Made by a program: the position numbers and the translations under genes. Positions 52,999 to 64,000 of a stretch of DNA of 64,000 bases are shown piece after piece. The notes beneath the pieces were generated by a model. That model did not search any database. It had not been told where the DNA came from and worked only from the letters and a program-made list of their open reading frames with translations. How positions within the stretch are numbered: the stretch's first letter is position 1; every line of letters begins with the position of its first letter. The stretch comes from Trichoplusia ni (taxonomy: Eukaryota > Arthropoda > Insecta > Lepidoptera > Noctuidae). The stretch is from assembly GCF_003590095.1 (NCBI RefSeq), contig NC_039494.1, positions 4,650,001 to 4,714,000 on the forward strand, given 5' to 3'.

Positions 52999-53156
52999 TT
53001 ACATGAGCTTCTGTTTGGCGCACTCGGGGCAGATGATGTCTTGTCCGTCGGTGATGAAGCCCTTGCCCACCAGCGAGGTCTTGCACTGCGCGCAGATGAA
53101 GCAGTCGTTGTGCCAGTGGCGGTCCTCGAACGAGATGAAGCGGGTGCCGCCGATGC
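52999..53156 (-). CDS. Lmpt: Limpet terminal coding exon and stop
   Basis: After TGTTTGCAG the exon completes the glycine codon and encodes IGGTRFISFEDRHWHNDCFI, CAQCKTSLVGKGFITDGQD and IICPECAKQKLM, with TAA at 53001-52999. The last LIM domain is complete, and the protein ends five residues after the final zinc cysteine of CPEC. Confidence 0.95.
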
Positions 53157-54736
53157 CTGCAAACATGCAACGATCATGATAAGACAAACACGTTTTTAAA
53201 TTACGAATATGCTTACATTTTTGGAAGTTACTGGTTTTATAATCCTACGCTAATTGCGGATGATATTTCAGTTGATTCACCACATGAATTTATTCATTTT
53301 GTTATTGGAAGGAAGGTTGCGACAATTTGTTTCTTAAGTCCAAACCTATTGGTTTAGACTTTTAAGTGCAACCTAAATTAACTATTATTTCATAAGTCAT
53401 CAACATTACTAACCGGTGATAGGCTTGGTGCACGAGGTGCACCTCTTGGCGAAGAGTTCTCCGAAGCACTCGGCGCAGTAGGGCTTCTCGTCACGCGACG
53501 TGAACCGCTGTCCCGCCAGCGACGTGTTGCAGTTGGTGCACGTGAAGCACTCGCGGTGCCACGGCTCGTTCTTGTAGGTCACGCCGCCTTGCGTGATGAT
53601 CTGGAAAAGGCCGATGAAGGATTAAAGAAATAGAATAGAAGGAATTTCTTAGGGTTCATTTTGGAACAAAAGTTTTTGTCTGAGCTTGAACGCCAGTAGA
53701 TGATAGAGTAGTAAAACATGAAGGAAGTAGTAATAATAGTGGTACTGCATGAGTATTTATTCTTTGCCGGGAAACACTTGCAGCAGATCACACATTGTGT
53801 TCTGTGATACAATTCCAATGAATTTTCGAAATTTGAGAAACATTTACTTTCTCTTTTTGGGAAGGAATGTGCACTAGAAAACTTTCAAACCAGTTTTAAA
53901 TATCTATAGTCTTATCTAACTTAATAAAATTAAGTAGAAAACATCGTTTGATGCAAATGCAAATTGATGATTATAGAACTTATTGTGGGAATATCTACTG
54001 TTATTTATTCATCATTAAAAACCTTACTAGATTTATATCTCACTTCAAAACAATACGATAAATGAACAAGGAAACTCGACAATTCAAATCCCTTATCTCT
54101 CGATTCCGAACTTTCCCGCTACGGTTCCCCGCCATAAATTATTAGGATACAGGTGGCACGACCCAGTTTACCTGTTTGATGTCTGTTAAATCGTTATTCT
54201 AATACTAACAAGTCTTTGCTTACTTGGATTTATAGGCAAATATGAAACAATAAATAAATAAATCCTTCAAGTTTCGCTACTAAATAAACAAGCATAGGCA
54301 AGGCGAAAAGAGATCGATAAAAAACTAACAATTCTTTTCAGAAATGGATACCCTTTTGATTTTCAGATTACTAGCAATTAACTTTTTCTGTCGACCTAGT
54401 CATGCGTGTTGTCAAATCCGCCATTTTTTCCGTCGTGCTACTTTAGTAGCTACCAATATAATGTAAAAATTTTGGATAAGGCCATTTTCTTTTTGATTTT
54501 TTTAAGTAGTTGCCAACATTATGCCACAGTTTTGGATAACGCCAATTAATTTTTGATTCCCCTTACCTTGTTGCACTTGACGCAGCGTGTAGCGAACTTG
54601 TCCTCGTAGCAGCCGGCGCAGTAGATCTCCTGCTCGCGCGGGATGAAGCTCCTGGTGCCGATGGGGTTCTTGCACACCACGCAGCAGAAGCACTTCTCGT
54701 GCCACTGTCGGGTCTTGTACTCCATCTTCTTGGTTC
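52999..54736 (-). CDS. Lmpt: Limpet/FHL-type LIM-domain protein, 3' three coding exons (5' partial)
   Basis: On the minus strand, exons 54736-54567, 53600-53414 and 53156-52999 join to 170 residues plus a TAA stop, with matching phases and GT-AG introns. They encode the second half of one LIM domain, KKMEYKTRQWHEKCFCCVVC to YCAGCYEDKF, and two complete ones: RCVKCNKIITQGG...WHREC...CAECF and RCTSCTKPITGIGG...WHNDC...CPEC. All zinc ligands of the C-x2-C...H-x2-C-x2-C-x2-C...C-x2-C pattern in these parts are present. LIM pairs bind zinc and mediate protein-protein contacts; four-and-a-half-LIM proteins act at muscle sarcomeres and as transcriptional cofactors. The C-terminal order and the ending CAKQKLM match insect Limpet. 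Upstream LIM exons and the start lie beyond the right edge. No catalytic activity is expected. Confidence 0.93.
53157..53413 (-). other. Lmpt: Limpet intron between the last two exons
   Basis: A short 257-base intron with GTTAGT donor and TGCAG acceptor on the minus strand. Nothing else was seen in it. Confidence 0.92.
53414..53600 (-). CDS. Lmpt: Limpet exon: core of penultimate LIM domain
   Basis: The exon starts in phase 0 after CTTTTCCAG. It encodes IITQGGVTYKNEPWHRECFT, CTNCNTSLAGQRFTSRDEKP, YCAECFGELFAKRC and TSCTKPIT, then one base of a glycine codon before GTTAGT. It completes one LIM domain and opens the last one. Confidence 0.95.
53601..54566 (-). other. Lmpt: Limpet intron with a 60-bp tandem duplication beside the donor
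   Basis: A 966-base intron. Its donor end (high-coordinate side) contains two imperfect 60-base direct repeats at 54445-54559. The remainder is AT-rich with no recognised feature. Confidence 0.9.
54445..54559 (+). repeat. Imperfect 60-bp tandem duplication beside a Limpet exon
   Basis: AGTAGCTACCAATATAATGT...TTTTGGATAAGGCCA...TTTTTGATT at 54445 recurs 60 bases later as AGTAGTTGCCAACATTATGC...TTTTGGATAACGCCA...TTTTTGATT. The second unit ends 7 bases from the exon boundary at 54567. Confidence 0.8.
54567..54736 (-). CDS. Lmpt: Limpet exon: second half of a LIM domain and first ligands of the next
   Basis: The exon follows TGTTCCAG, begins with the last two bases of a glycine codon and reads TKKMEYKTRQWHEKCF, CKNPIGTRSFIPREQEIYCA and GCYEDKFATRCVKCNK, ending in phase 0 before GTAAGG. 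The first CxxC of this LIM domain must be on the preceding exon, outside the recognised part of the window. Confidence 0.94.
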
Positions 54737-57700
54737 CTGGAACAATAGATGTTGACTTTAGTTTCATGAGAAGATACAATAAAGAGTTTAGTTTATGGAG
54801 AAGGCTTTTTAATTCAGTAAAGTTGTGGGTGCTGGATGGATTTGCATTAAGCATTTGTCAAAATCGTCAAATTGCATTAATAACTCAGCTTTAAATTTTT
54901 ACAGGGATTCACGAATTAAATAATGATTTGTCTTTTCGTATCGTCAGTACTAGGCAATTTATTGCTATCTACGTTGAGAATAGATGTATTACATTCATCC
55001 CAATTTTTATTCTGTAATAACCTTACAACTATATTCATGCTACAAAAACATTGGTTAACCTTCCTCATCCTATATTCTCTACATTCCGAATCCAATATCC
55101 ACGTAATATTTCTCCATGGCACGTTATCATGCGATCACAATGGCGCTATTTGAGGTACCATCAGATATGTAGATGGCGGCCATTGCCATAAATTGTTAGG
55201 ACAAGGTTAATGCCACGGAAGTGACAGTTCAAACGTCACCAATCATTAAGACATTTTATTGGAGGGAAATTTAAATGTGGAGTGTTTTAAGAACTTTTGA
55301 AAGAATAAAGAATTTTTATTCGTTTTTTTTTTGTTGGAAGATGTAGTTTGGATACTTCCGCATACTTTTTGTTTAAATTCCTTTGTAGAAACTGTATTTT
55401 AAATATCCACTTATTTTGATGTTAAAAAACTTTTTTAATACAAACGTCAAAACTAGGTCTATATCATTCACTCCAATCATAATTACAACCTATTCCTAAG
55501 TTTAACTGTCACTTCATCTAGAACTAACGACAACTGAACTAACTTTGAACAGCTTAAACTTTAATTAGCCCCTAAACTTAAAACAACAGTAATTGAGAAA
55601 ACTAATTAGGGTGAGATTTGTTGATCTACAAAAGTTGTAAGTCTTGAACATATCTTTGTATTGTTAGTATCTTTGTGGAAGAGTCTAGAACAAATTACAA
55701 AGAAGTTATGTCAATCAGTCAAAAAGGTTTTAGATACGCCTGGCAGAATCTATATACCTACACAAAGTATATCTCCTTCCCAATAACTCACATAATTACT
55801 AATTAAACAGACCTACAATGAGTATTTAATTTTAAGTATCTCAATAAGTAATTACAGTTACATTGTCATTTTAGTACTATAATATAGGTAGCACGAGAAA
55901 TATCCGTAGACGCCATATTTATTGAATAACCATCATACCTACGTAAAAGTTTACCGGTCACAGGGGTCAAGGATTGAATTCCAATTTTGAATCGTTTATG
56001 TTCCGTAATGATAACAGTATATTTTTTTTTTTCTTAAAACAGTATTTATAAAATGGCAGTTAATTCTAGTTTGGCAGTATTTTATTTTGTGTATAAAATT
56101 TTATAGGATCGTTAGTTGACTAATTTGGTATCAACAACTTTAGTGTTTGCGTGCGGATATCCTATTTATATAATAAAATATTTTATAATGGAGTATTTTA
56201 CTAAAAATCCGGTCGATGGTCTTTTTTTAAACATCAATGAACACATAGACAATATGAGTAAACTTTTAAATGTTCTTTTTCCACGTTAACGTTGGTATTT
56301 TTTTATGGGTTTTCGTAGTTCGTACTGTAAAAATGTAGAGACAAATCCATATTTAGTCGTAGTTATAATCTTTGTTGCAAAAGTTTTAATGGGCCCCTTT
56401 TGTACGGCAATTCCATTTTAATGGCTTAGCTATAGAAACTTTGTACAGGTACGTCAGGTACGTTTGAGCTAATTCCTTTGATTTGTATTAAGAACGTTGC
56501 GTTTCTTTGAATTTGGAATGATACCAAAAACTGGCTCTTGTATTTCAATTAAAATTTGGAACGATTTCAAAAAATGTTTAATGGATATGATGTGAATGGA
56601 ACAACCAATGCGAAATTAAAGATTTACTGTTTTATTCCATAGTTAATATTTATGCTCGGCTATTGGTGTTAGGATCGACATTTTATGTCTTAGGGTGCAT
56701 TGATCGCGTGTTCGAATGAGAAATGGTATTTGCGTCCTTGACGTTTGCATGTGACATTGAAACTATGGGATATTTGAGTGATGCACGCAATTGATGCACC
56801 ATGCTATCTTGTAGCTGTGAAGTGTGAAATGAGTTCCTATATCCACGTGTGAAAATGTCTGTACATGTTAAATGAAAGTGATGCTTGTCCATTGCGTGTA
56901 GTGTAACTAACTGCGCATGTAGTTAATACACGAAGTATTAAATGTTACGTGAAAAAGGTAGTGAAAAAAAAATGACAAACAACGAAAACTACCATGCTTT
57001 ATGTTTAAATTTAAATATGGAATGCTAAAAAAAAGCATTTGAGATTCCAGCTGCCAGTCAAATTTCAAATGTCTTGTAAAGAGGTTTATACCATCCAAAA
57101 CAAATGATACACGTTCACGATAAATGCCTAGCCATAAAACTATCCAAGTTTAACGATGTATACGGCAATCAGTGAATAAGCGCACATTAGTCTAAATCAT
57201 TATAGGCGGCGGCCATAATGGAAAAACTTTTCCACAACGTTTTATCACAGCCATCGTCTATCACAATCTGTATAGAAAACTGTTAATATTCTTGGTTTAA
57301 AATCGCCGAAGTATTTTCTTAACAAAGCAATTTCATTTACGTTTAATAACGAAAAACGATTAGAATTCCATATTCAATTTAAATTTAATTTTAGAAAATA
57401 ATAAGTCTATCAGAAACTATATTCGAGTAATAAATTTCCATTGTCTTCCAAACATTCAGAATTGCATTCCAAATTCAAACGAACTTTCAACGTATTCGTA
57501 GTAGTTATAGACAAAGCTCGCCTTTTACTATAGCGTGTCAAAAGAGTCGGAAACTAGTGTTCGTGACTTGTCTCTGGTTACATCTGCAGTTCTGGGGTCT
57601 CTGAACTTTTGTATTATCGTATTTCGTATCGATTTTGAGTTTCGTTGCAATATGCGGTTACAACCTTTGTTATTGTGTCGCTGTTACTCTGTTGTTTTAT

Positions 57701-60284
57701 AGTCTGAAGATCTGTAAAGAGATAGTTGGAACTAGATAATGGTGGAATAGAATTCAAGACGACGCGAGTTCAAGTCATGAAATTATTGTAACTTTTTCAA
57801 AGTACACTAAAGTCGCAGACATCTTGTTACTTTATGCTAATTGCTAGTTAAGTATTAACTGTGTCAGTATTACAACCTTCATCGTCCTATGAAGTTATAG
57901 TTCATAAGCTATTGAACAGCAACCAGTAAAAAACTAAATGTATTCCATTCAATCCATCAGCTTTTTATAAATTTTACTGTCTTAAAAAGCCAGGCACAGA
58001 ACGGCCCATTAGACAAACGATCGACGATAAATAAATTATAACTCTTCCTCCTTTCTACACCTTCGAGGCATCTTAAAAAATCTTTCACACTTCCGAGTAA
58101 CGCATATGGTTCGTCGCGCATTAATAGCACAACTATAAATATTAAAGCTGTGCACACAATACAGTTAAAGCGTTCCACTTCGCCATTGTTGGCAGTGAAA
58201 GGGCCCTTACACCCACTGCAGTTATCGGGCACTAATAACTGAGCTATTTCATTTGCAAATTGTTACAGTTAACTACGGTGTACACGTGCCTGCTTACTTA
58301 TACAGACATACATACTCTAACTAATTTGAATTTCGAATTGAAATGTGATGACATTGAGAACATTTTCTTTGTTAAGTACTCCTTTTTTCAAATATTGAAT
58401 AACCGTATTCTAATTTGAATTTTAAATAAAATTCAATGATAGCATTCGCTAAATGATGTGCTCAAAGTTTGGATGTATTTTACATGTTCATGTTTGTTTT
58501 CAGCCAGTATTTTATTTAGCACTAAAATAGATCTTGGTTAAGAATTCAATGTTTTTAATTAATTTATTAGCAGAACTCCGCTGTTATACCTATAGACGTT
58601 TATTAATAAGATAAAACTATTAAAGCTTCAGATAAGATCTATAATACATTGAAACAATTAAAAAACGGACCAGTTGGTGTTAAAGACATCTTGTTGAGGC
58701 AATTACTATCTAGTTGCTATACCTGCTATCCCCAAGTGGGAGCGGCAGTGCATCGGTAATTAATGTAACGCGTCAGGTTTAGCCGAGAAAGTTGTTTGCT
58801 CCGTTTCTTGAGCGTGGGATGAGGATATGTTCAATATTAATGTTATTTTAATCTGCAAAGCTGGACGCGGATATCTGTCTGACAGCCGTTAAGATTGTAA
58901 CCTGGTTGTAGGTACTTGTGGGAACTAAAACCTTATTAATGATCGAGATCTAGGTAGGATGTTTTGATTACTTTACATTCGTCATACGTTCTTAATTTAA
59001 ATTGGGTATCTAAAGTATGTATTTACCCATTGCCGTTTTTCATACTATGGTAACGAATTACATCATTCAAAAAGCATAATCAAAATGAAGAATACGCATA
59101 TTCTTCCTACAATAGCATAAACATTATTATTGCAGTTGTTAGTATAATGCATTATTGTAGGAGCATGGCTTGTCCAAGTTAGCGCGTGGTTAACATCAAC
59201 AAGAGTGGAATACGAAGGTCGCGATGATGTCAGCCGGTCAAGTGTGGGCTCAGCAAATATTAACTAATTGTAGCCCATAAATATTAACAGATTGTAGGCT
59301 TTGGACACTTCGGACCACAGGAAACGTGAATACAAGATTTAAGTATTTTAATACCATATTGCGTACCAACCGGATTATGGAATTTAATTAGAAATTTATA
59401 GGAACTTTTCGCCGGTGAACTCTCGGAGTAAACAATTTTTTCCACGGTAATTGCACGGAACTTTTATTGCTTGTAAAGAAAAAGAATTTCATTAATCTTG
59501 AATAAATTGTAAGGCTGTAGTTATTTTTTGAGTTTTAATTACCTAAATATCGAGGGCTTTAAATAAAAAGTTGCTTTAAATAAAGAACACAATTTTGAAG
59601 TTGTTTGGTACCTACTTTTATGTCTAGTGGGCAAGCATAATGAGTTCTAAATTCAAAATGAGTAATGACGCAATTTTAACCAACGTTTGACCGCGCAATT
59701 TTAAACTTTATGGGACGGCAATAACATTAGCTAAACAGCCACAGAATCGATTAGTTGAACAGCGTCTCTCGATTTGTTTTGCCATGCTTATGTGACACAG
59801 ACATGACTAATGACATATTACACACCATTGTGTGTTTACTGAGATCTTGAATGATATAATGAAGAACCTCTTTGTTAATTCCAGCTTCAATGTCAATGTT
59901 ATGTTTCTGTACACATGAGATGTCATTAAGTTTAGAAAAATAATTCTACATAAGCATCGCGGCTCGTTGAAGAATTACATTTTATTGCATGAAAGTTACT
60001 AATATGAAAACATGTTAGTTTTGAATAGCTGCTGTTCCATATCATTTCATTTTCAATAATATGTAATAGAAAATTCCACCATTTGCAATTTATTATTTCA
60101 AATAAAAGTAAACAAAACAATTAGACATAAAAAATACAACGAAGAGTTTATTTCGCATTTACAAAACGGATAAACGTTTCTAATAAAATTTAAATAACGC
60201 TCGTTTGTCATTTTATAGTCGTAATAAAGCATGAAATGATATTCCTAGCATGCGAGTCTGTACAAACGATTTTCCGAAGGTAAT

Positions 60285-60400
60285 AGCGACATCGGACGGC
60301 CGCCATTTTGCAGTTCCCTAAATTGATTATGCACGTGTGTCGTACATGCGTTGCACGTAACGCTCGCGCTGATAAGCGGATTGGGCGCCATTGTTATTTT
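60285..60400 (-). promoter_or_regulatory. CpG-rich patch with GCCGCCATTTTG in Limpet intron
   Basis: CGGACGGCCGCCATTTTGC and GTAACGCTCGCGCTG stand out in an AT-rich intron. GCCGCCATTTTG matches the YY1/Pho consensus core. It is a candidate internal promoter or regulatory element; the strand is assumed from the host gene. Confidence 0.3.
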
Positions 60401-63400
60401 AAATTCGAAAATGGAATTCTGCTACGTTTAAAATTGCATCCTCTTTGTGGTTATTTACGAAACGGCATGTTATAGTTTAATTTGTTATGTTAAAATACAA
60501 TGTAGTATTACAGAAAATTGTTTTCAGGAAGAGAAGGGGGAACTATTTACTCGTAAGTCGTTTGTCTTATGATTTTCGGTATGAACCACATTATTATGCA
60601 AAAATAGTCCTCGCGATTCATACCCTTGACCTTCCAAGTCGTAAACCGAGTTCGACTTGTAAACAAGGCTCACCCCTCATTGGTAAGCTACCTTATACTA
60701 TAAAACTGAAGGGTACCATGTGTTTTACGAACACGCTTTCTTATTTCCGCATACAGGCTGATCGAAGCTAACGCGATTTATAGGAACAACAACATCTAAC
60801 AAAGTAGTTTTGTTGTTTGATAAAGTTAATAATGTAGAAAAACATTAATAGCGTAGATAAATAGTAAATTAACAAAGCAATGATATTTTTTATGACTGAG
60901 AAGCAAAAAGGCCATTATAAAGCTTGCACGTATTCGAATTTCAAATGTAATGTATAAACTTTTTTAAGTATTCTTTGACAGTTCCCGGGTGCTCATTCTG
61001 ACAGGTTTGAATTAAACAAATTGAATTACGAATGATTTAGACAAATTGTATTTTTTGCGTCCATCAAGCATAGTTCCAACTGAAAGGAGGTTTATATGAA
61101 GCTTTTAAAAATACAATGCCAATGTATTTCCTGAATCAAATGAAACGCAGACGTTGCCTTCCTTAACGGAACTTTCTCCTACTTTATAAAGATAGCATCT
61201 GTCTCGAGATTCGCGACGCCAATTACTTGTTCAATTTAGTTATATTCCGTTCGTTCCTTATATTAACGAACACCCAGCAAGGGGTCGGCAGGCAAACGAA
61301 GAGAGATCTACAGCTGTATTACACGTGACAAGGGTTTGACACAACTGAGACTATGAATGCAGATTTAAAATTGGGGTTTGGTAATTGAAAAACTCAATTT
61401 TACTATCGATTAGAGTCTGACAACATTTTTCGTTAATTTCTACTATTAAATACAAAATCAAATGAAGATTCTAGTTAGTGTTGTGCAAAATACATGTTAA
61501 TAATTATCGATAGTGTTTGAGCGGCGAAAACGCGGACAGTAGCCTCTATAAAATAAGGTTTAAATATAGAGTGCGATATGGATTAAATAGTTATTTATGT
61601 TAATAGTATGTGATAGACATAACGGCCAGCACGTGGAATCACTTGCTGAATAGACTCGTCTAACAGACTGTCTTTCACATGACTTATGAGGTTAAAATCA
61701 ACAAGATAAGGTACCCGAAGGTCATGGTTATCCACCATCTGTTGCTACATTCATACGCAGGCGTAATGCATCACTGTCAACATCAAGTTAATCGCAACCT
61801 TAAAGCGGCAGTATAAGGTATATTTTTGTAAAGTGGTTGTTGTCCTATGACGTCACTACCCAGTAATTGCCACCGAGAAATTATTTGCACCTTGAACTGT
61901 GACTTAAGGTTGAATGAAAGTGGGGTAGTCTGGTAAGCGAAGGCTTTGTTCAAAGGGTTCTGGGATTGTATTGTTTTATTCGTTTTACATGACAATAGTT
62001 CTTGCTGTCCCATAAATCCACAAAGTAAATAGGTTCGTTGCAAAGTTGACAGCTGTCATTTGTAAAAGCTCTTCGCTACTCGTTTCGTACAAGAATTCTA
62101 AGTTTGAAATAAAACTTTTTTGAGAGGAGCATGAGCCGGTTCGCGCTTGGATAGGGGAACCGACACGGATGAGTCATTTCAAATGAATGAGAAATAATTA
62201 CACAATAATGTATTAGAATTACTACTCTGTAAACATGTAGCAATTCGATACTGCAAAACTACGAGGAATGGTGAAATTCTACAATTAAAAAAAAACCATT
62301 TATAGACACTTAAACTCCATAATATTTGATATGAATTATTTATTATTGAAACAAGGTTTCACACCAAATAAAACCGTTAAGTTAATATGCATGATGTCTA
62401 CATAGTTGTAAATTGTTGGTTTCCATAGCAACGCTTGCTAATCTCGTTAGGTTTGTTAGAGCTCTTATTTTACGCCGTCCCAGGATAAAGGGAAGCGTGT
62501 ATAACCTGAATAAACATTGGCATGGAACCGGGAAACTGGCTTAAAACAATAGCCTTAGCCGGATAGAGTTACATTTGTGTACTTTGTACCAGGGGTCCTT
62601 TTATCCGAGTATAACGTAGAATGTTGTGCAAATAATTTAAACTCCTTTCATTGGAAAATTTGAAAAAAAAAACAACTGAAAACAGACAATGACACAGAAG
62701 TAGTATTTTTTTAAGTCGTTATAAAGGCATTCAATTAGTAAATAACATAATTCATTGCTCATAAAAATACACGAAATAAAATTAACGCCATAAATGTCAG
62801 TTAAGAGTGTTAAAACCCTTGACATTTGTAATATAAACAATAAAGATAAAATTTAGTACAATCAAATAAAATTAAACTTTTTTAAATCGAAATAATCGTT
62901 CGGAAATATGATTTCCAATAATAATCATTGAGGTCACGTATTGTTTACAGCCTGTAATGGCTGTGGAATAAATATTACTCATTATTACGAATTGGAAAAT
63001 AATTAAATGTAAGTTATTCAATTACGCAAGTATATGATAAAAAAGTAACTAATATAAAAATGACTAGTTAGTCATTTCAGCACCGTTATTTCTTTTAACG
63101 AATAAAATTCAAATTTGGAATATCGAACGATGTTATATTATTCCTAAAATGGCGCACGTTCTTCTAAATTTGAACAATTTGAACGTCGCAATCAGAGCCC
63201 CCACGCTTACTGGCTGTCAATAAAATAATATTTATGACATCTGTTGCCTGCCTTGATCGTGTTAATATCGAAATATTTACGTTAATTCGGATTCTTATTA
63301 ATAATTCATAGTCTCATTGAAAATATTTTGTTATCCGTGACATACCCTAACTTCGTGCTAATACACATTGGAGCTAGATATTGAGAGAAGTTAAACTTGT

Positions 63401-63734
63401 TTAAAAAATTGCTAAATAAAGTGATTCAATTTGGATGTCCGCACGAAAAGGCGAAGAAAAATGATAATAAAGTCCAAAAACTGTTTTACTGTGGTAATAG
63501 GTACGTGTTGTACTGTGTGGGTGGTAAAATATAATAGATACACAAGTTTTCTTCCCGGATATACGAGAACATGTCATGCGGGCGGAAACGTGTGTGGTAT
63601 GCACTTAGTATTGTGTTGTGTGAGGTCCCACAATATTATATTACGTTAAACCTAACCTCTTTTCACGAGCTACGTTTGGGACAGCTTTAAGTCTTATCTA
63701 ATTCCACTGAAATCTGACATTTGACATAGAGTAT

Positions 63735-63840
63735 CTGCATACCGCCTATCTGACCCCCGAAATGCTTGTCCTGAGTTGTTTTTGAAATCCCCCGCGACAC
63801 AAGGATCCTAAATTCCTTAATGCGGAAGTCGTTTTTTTTA
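63735..63840 (+). mobile_element. 5'-truncated SINE near the right edge
   Basis: Only the 3' part is present: CCTGAGTTGTTTTTGAAATC, CCCCGCGACACAAGGATCCT and AAATTCCTTAATGCGGAAGT, ending in a T-run. Confidence 0.72.
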
Positions 63841-64000
63841 ATGAAAAAGAACAGAAAAGAAAACCTGATACTAGTTAAGGCGGGTGTTCCCATATTCGTT
63901 TTTAAAAATAGTTATCGTAATAAATAAATACATTAAAATGGCGCCACATATAACGTGATACATGGGTCAGGAAAAGGTGAATCCGCTTTAATTTATATCT

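Larger units (their letters stand above)
54737..64000 (-). other. Lmpt: Right-edge Limpet intron (more than 9 kb)
   Basis: No LIM-coding exon could be recognised on the minus strand between 54737 and the window end, so this is inferred to be one long intron. It contains GCCAT-rich patches near 55172, 57206 and 60299, a CpG-rich stretch at about 60285-60400 that could be an internal promoter, and a truncated SINE near the right edge. Short open frames here show no homology I recognise. Confidence 0.65.

Noticed and set aside
52947..53199. Other frames over the last Limpet exon, on both strands
   Set aside because: They are Ala/Arg-rich shadows of the LIM-coding frame.
57957..58232. Cysteine-containing minus-strand open frame (CSGCKGPF) in the Limpet intron
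   Set aside because: CxxC occurs once, but the remaining LIM ligands and spacing are absent, so it is not an upstream Limpet exon.
1..64000. A hidden novel multi-gene system, CRISPR array or viral insertion
   Set aside because: No regularly spaced repeats, no gene clusters beyond the three host genes and no viral-type coding frames were recognised.

Overview
The window looks like a piece of a moth or butterfly (Lepidoptera) chromosome. It is AT-rich and mostly intronic or intergenic. It carries short intron-split exons with GT-AG junctions, tRNA-head SINEs with the box B motif GGTTCGATCC, and several copies of the dispersed lepidopteran repeats that end in CAGCTAGT or read GCTTCGCCCGCG. The order assignment is an inference from repeats and protein similarity; no species can be named. 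No operons, CRISPR arrays, phage or rRNA genes are visible.

Three protein-coding genes can be supported, all by hand-joined exons. (1) Plus strand, 14943-42224: the last three coding exons of an ELOVL6/Baldspot-type very-long-chain fatty acid elongase. Its 5' exon(s) lie to the left of the window, so about 15 kb at the left edge is upstream intron, followed by introns of 22.2 kb and 4.3 kb. (2) Plus strand, 48136-50833: a complete four-exon uracil phosphoribosyltransferase homologue (UPRT; krishah type) of 223 residues. (3) Minus strand, 54736-52999: the last three coding exons of a Limpet/FHL-type LIM-domain protein. The rest of that gene lies beyond the right edge, across an intron of more than 9 kb.

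UPRT and Limpet converge tail to tail, with opposed AATAAA signals within about 40 bp near 51.44-51.48 kb. The elongase and UPRT are in tandem, separated by about 5.9 kb that holds the elongase 3'UTR, a CpG-rich stretch with hairpins, and a non-autonomous hAT-type transposon (47119-47964). That transposon has 17-bp terminal inverted repeats and an intact 8-bp target duplication, contains a second repeat, and ends 171 bp before the UPRT start codon.

Repeats include five copies of one tRNA-derived SINE family, three copies of a GCTTCGCCCGCG-type repeat, a pair of CAGCTAGT-ended repeats, an inverted pair of ACTAGCTGTTGCCC-ended repeats, a 106-bp perfect-length tandem duplication and a 60-bp imperfect tandem duplication next to a Limpet exon. 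The three genes have no evident shared pathway (lipid elongation, pyrimidine salvage, muscle/cytoskeletal scaffolding). I found no convincing novel multi-gene system here. The most unusual items are the hAT next to UPRT, the converging 3' ends, the altered PRPP motif of UPRT and several strong hairpins.
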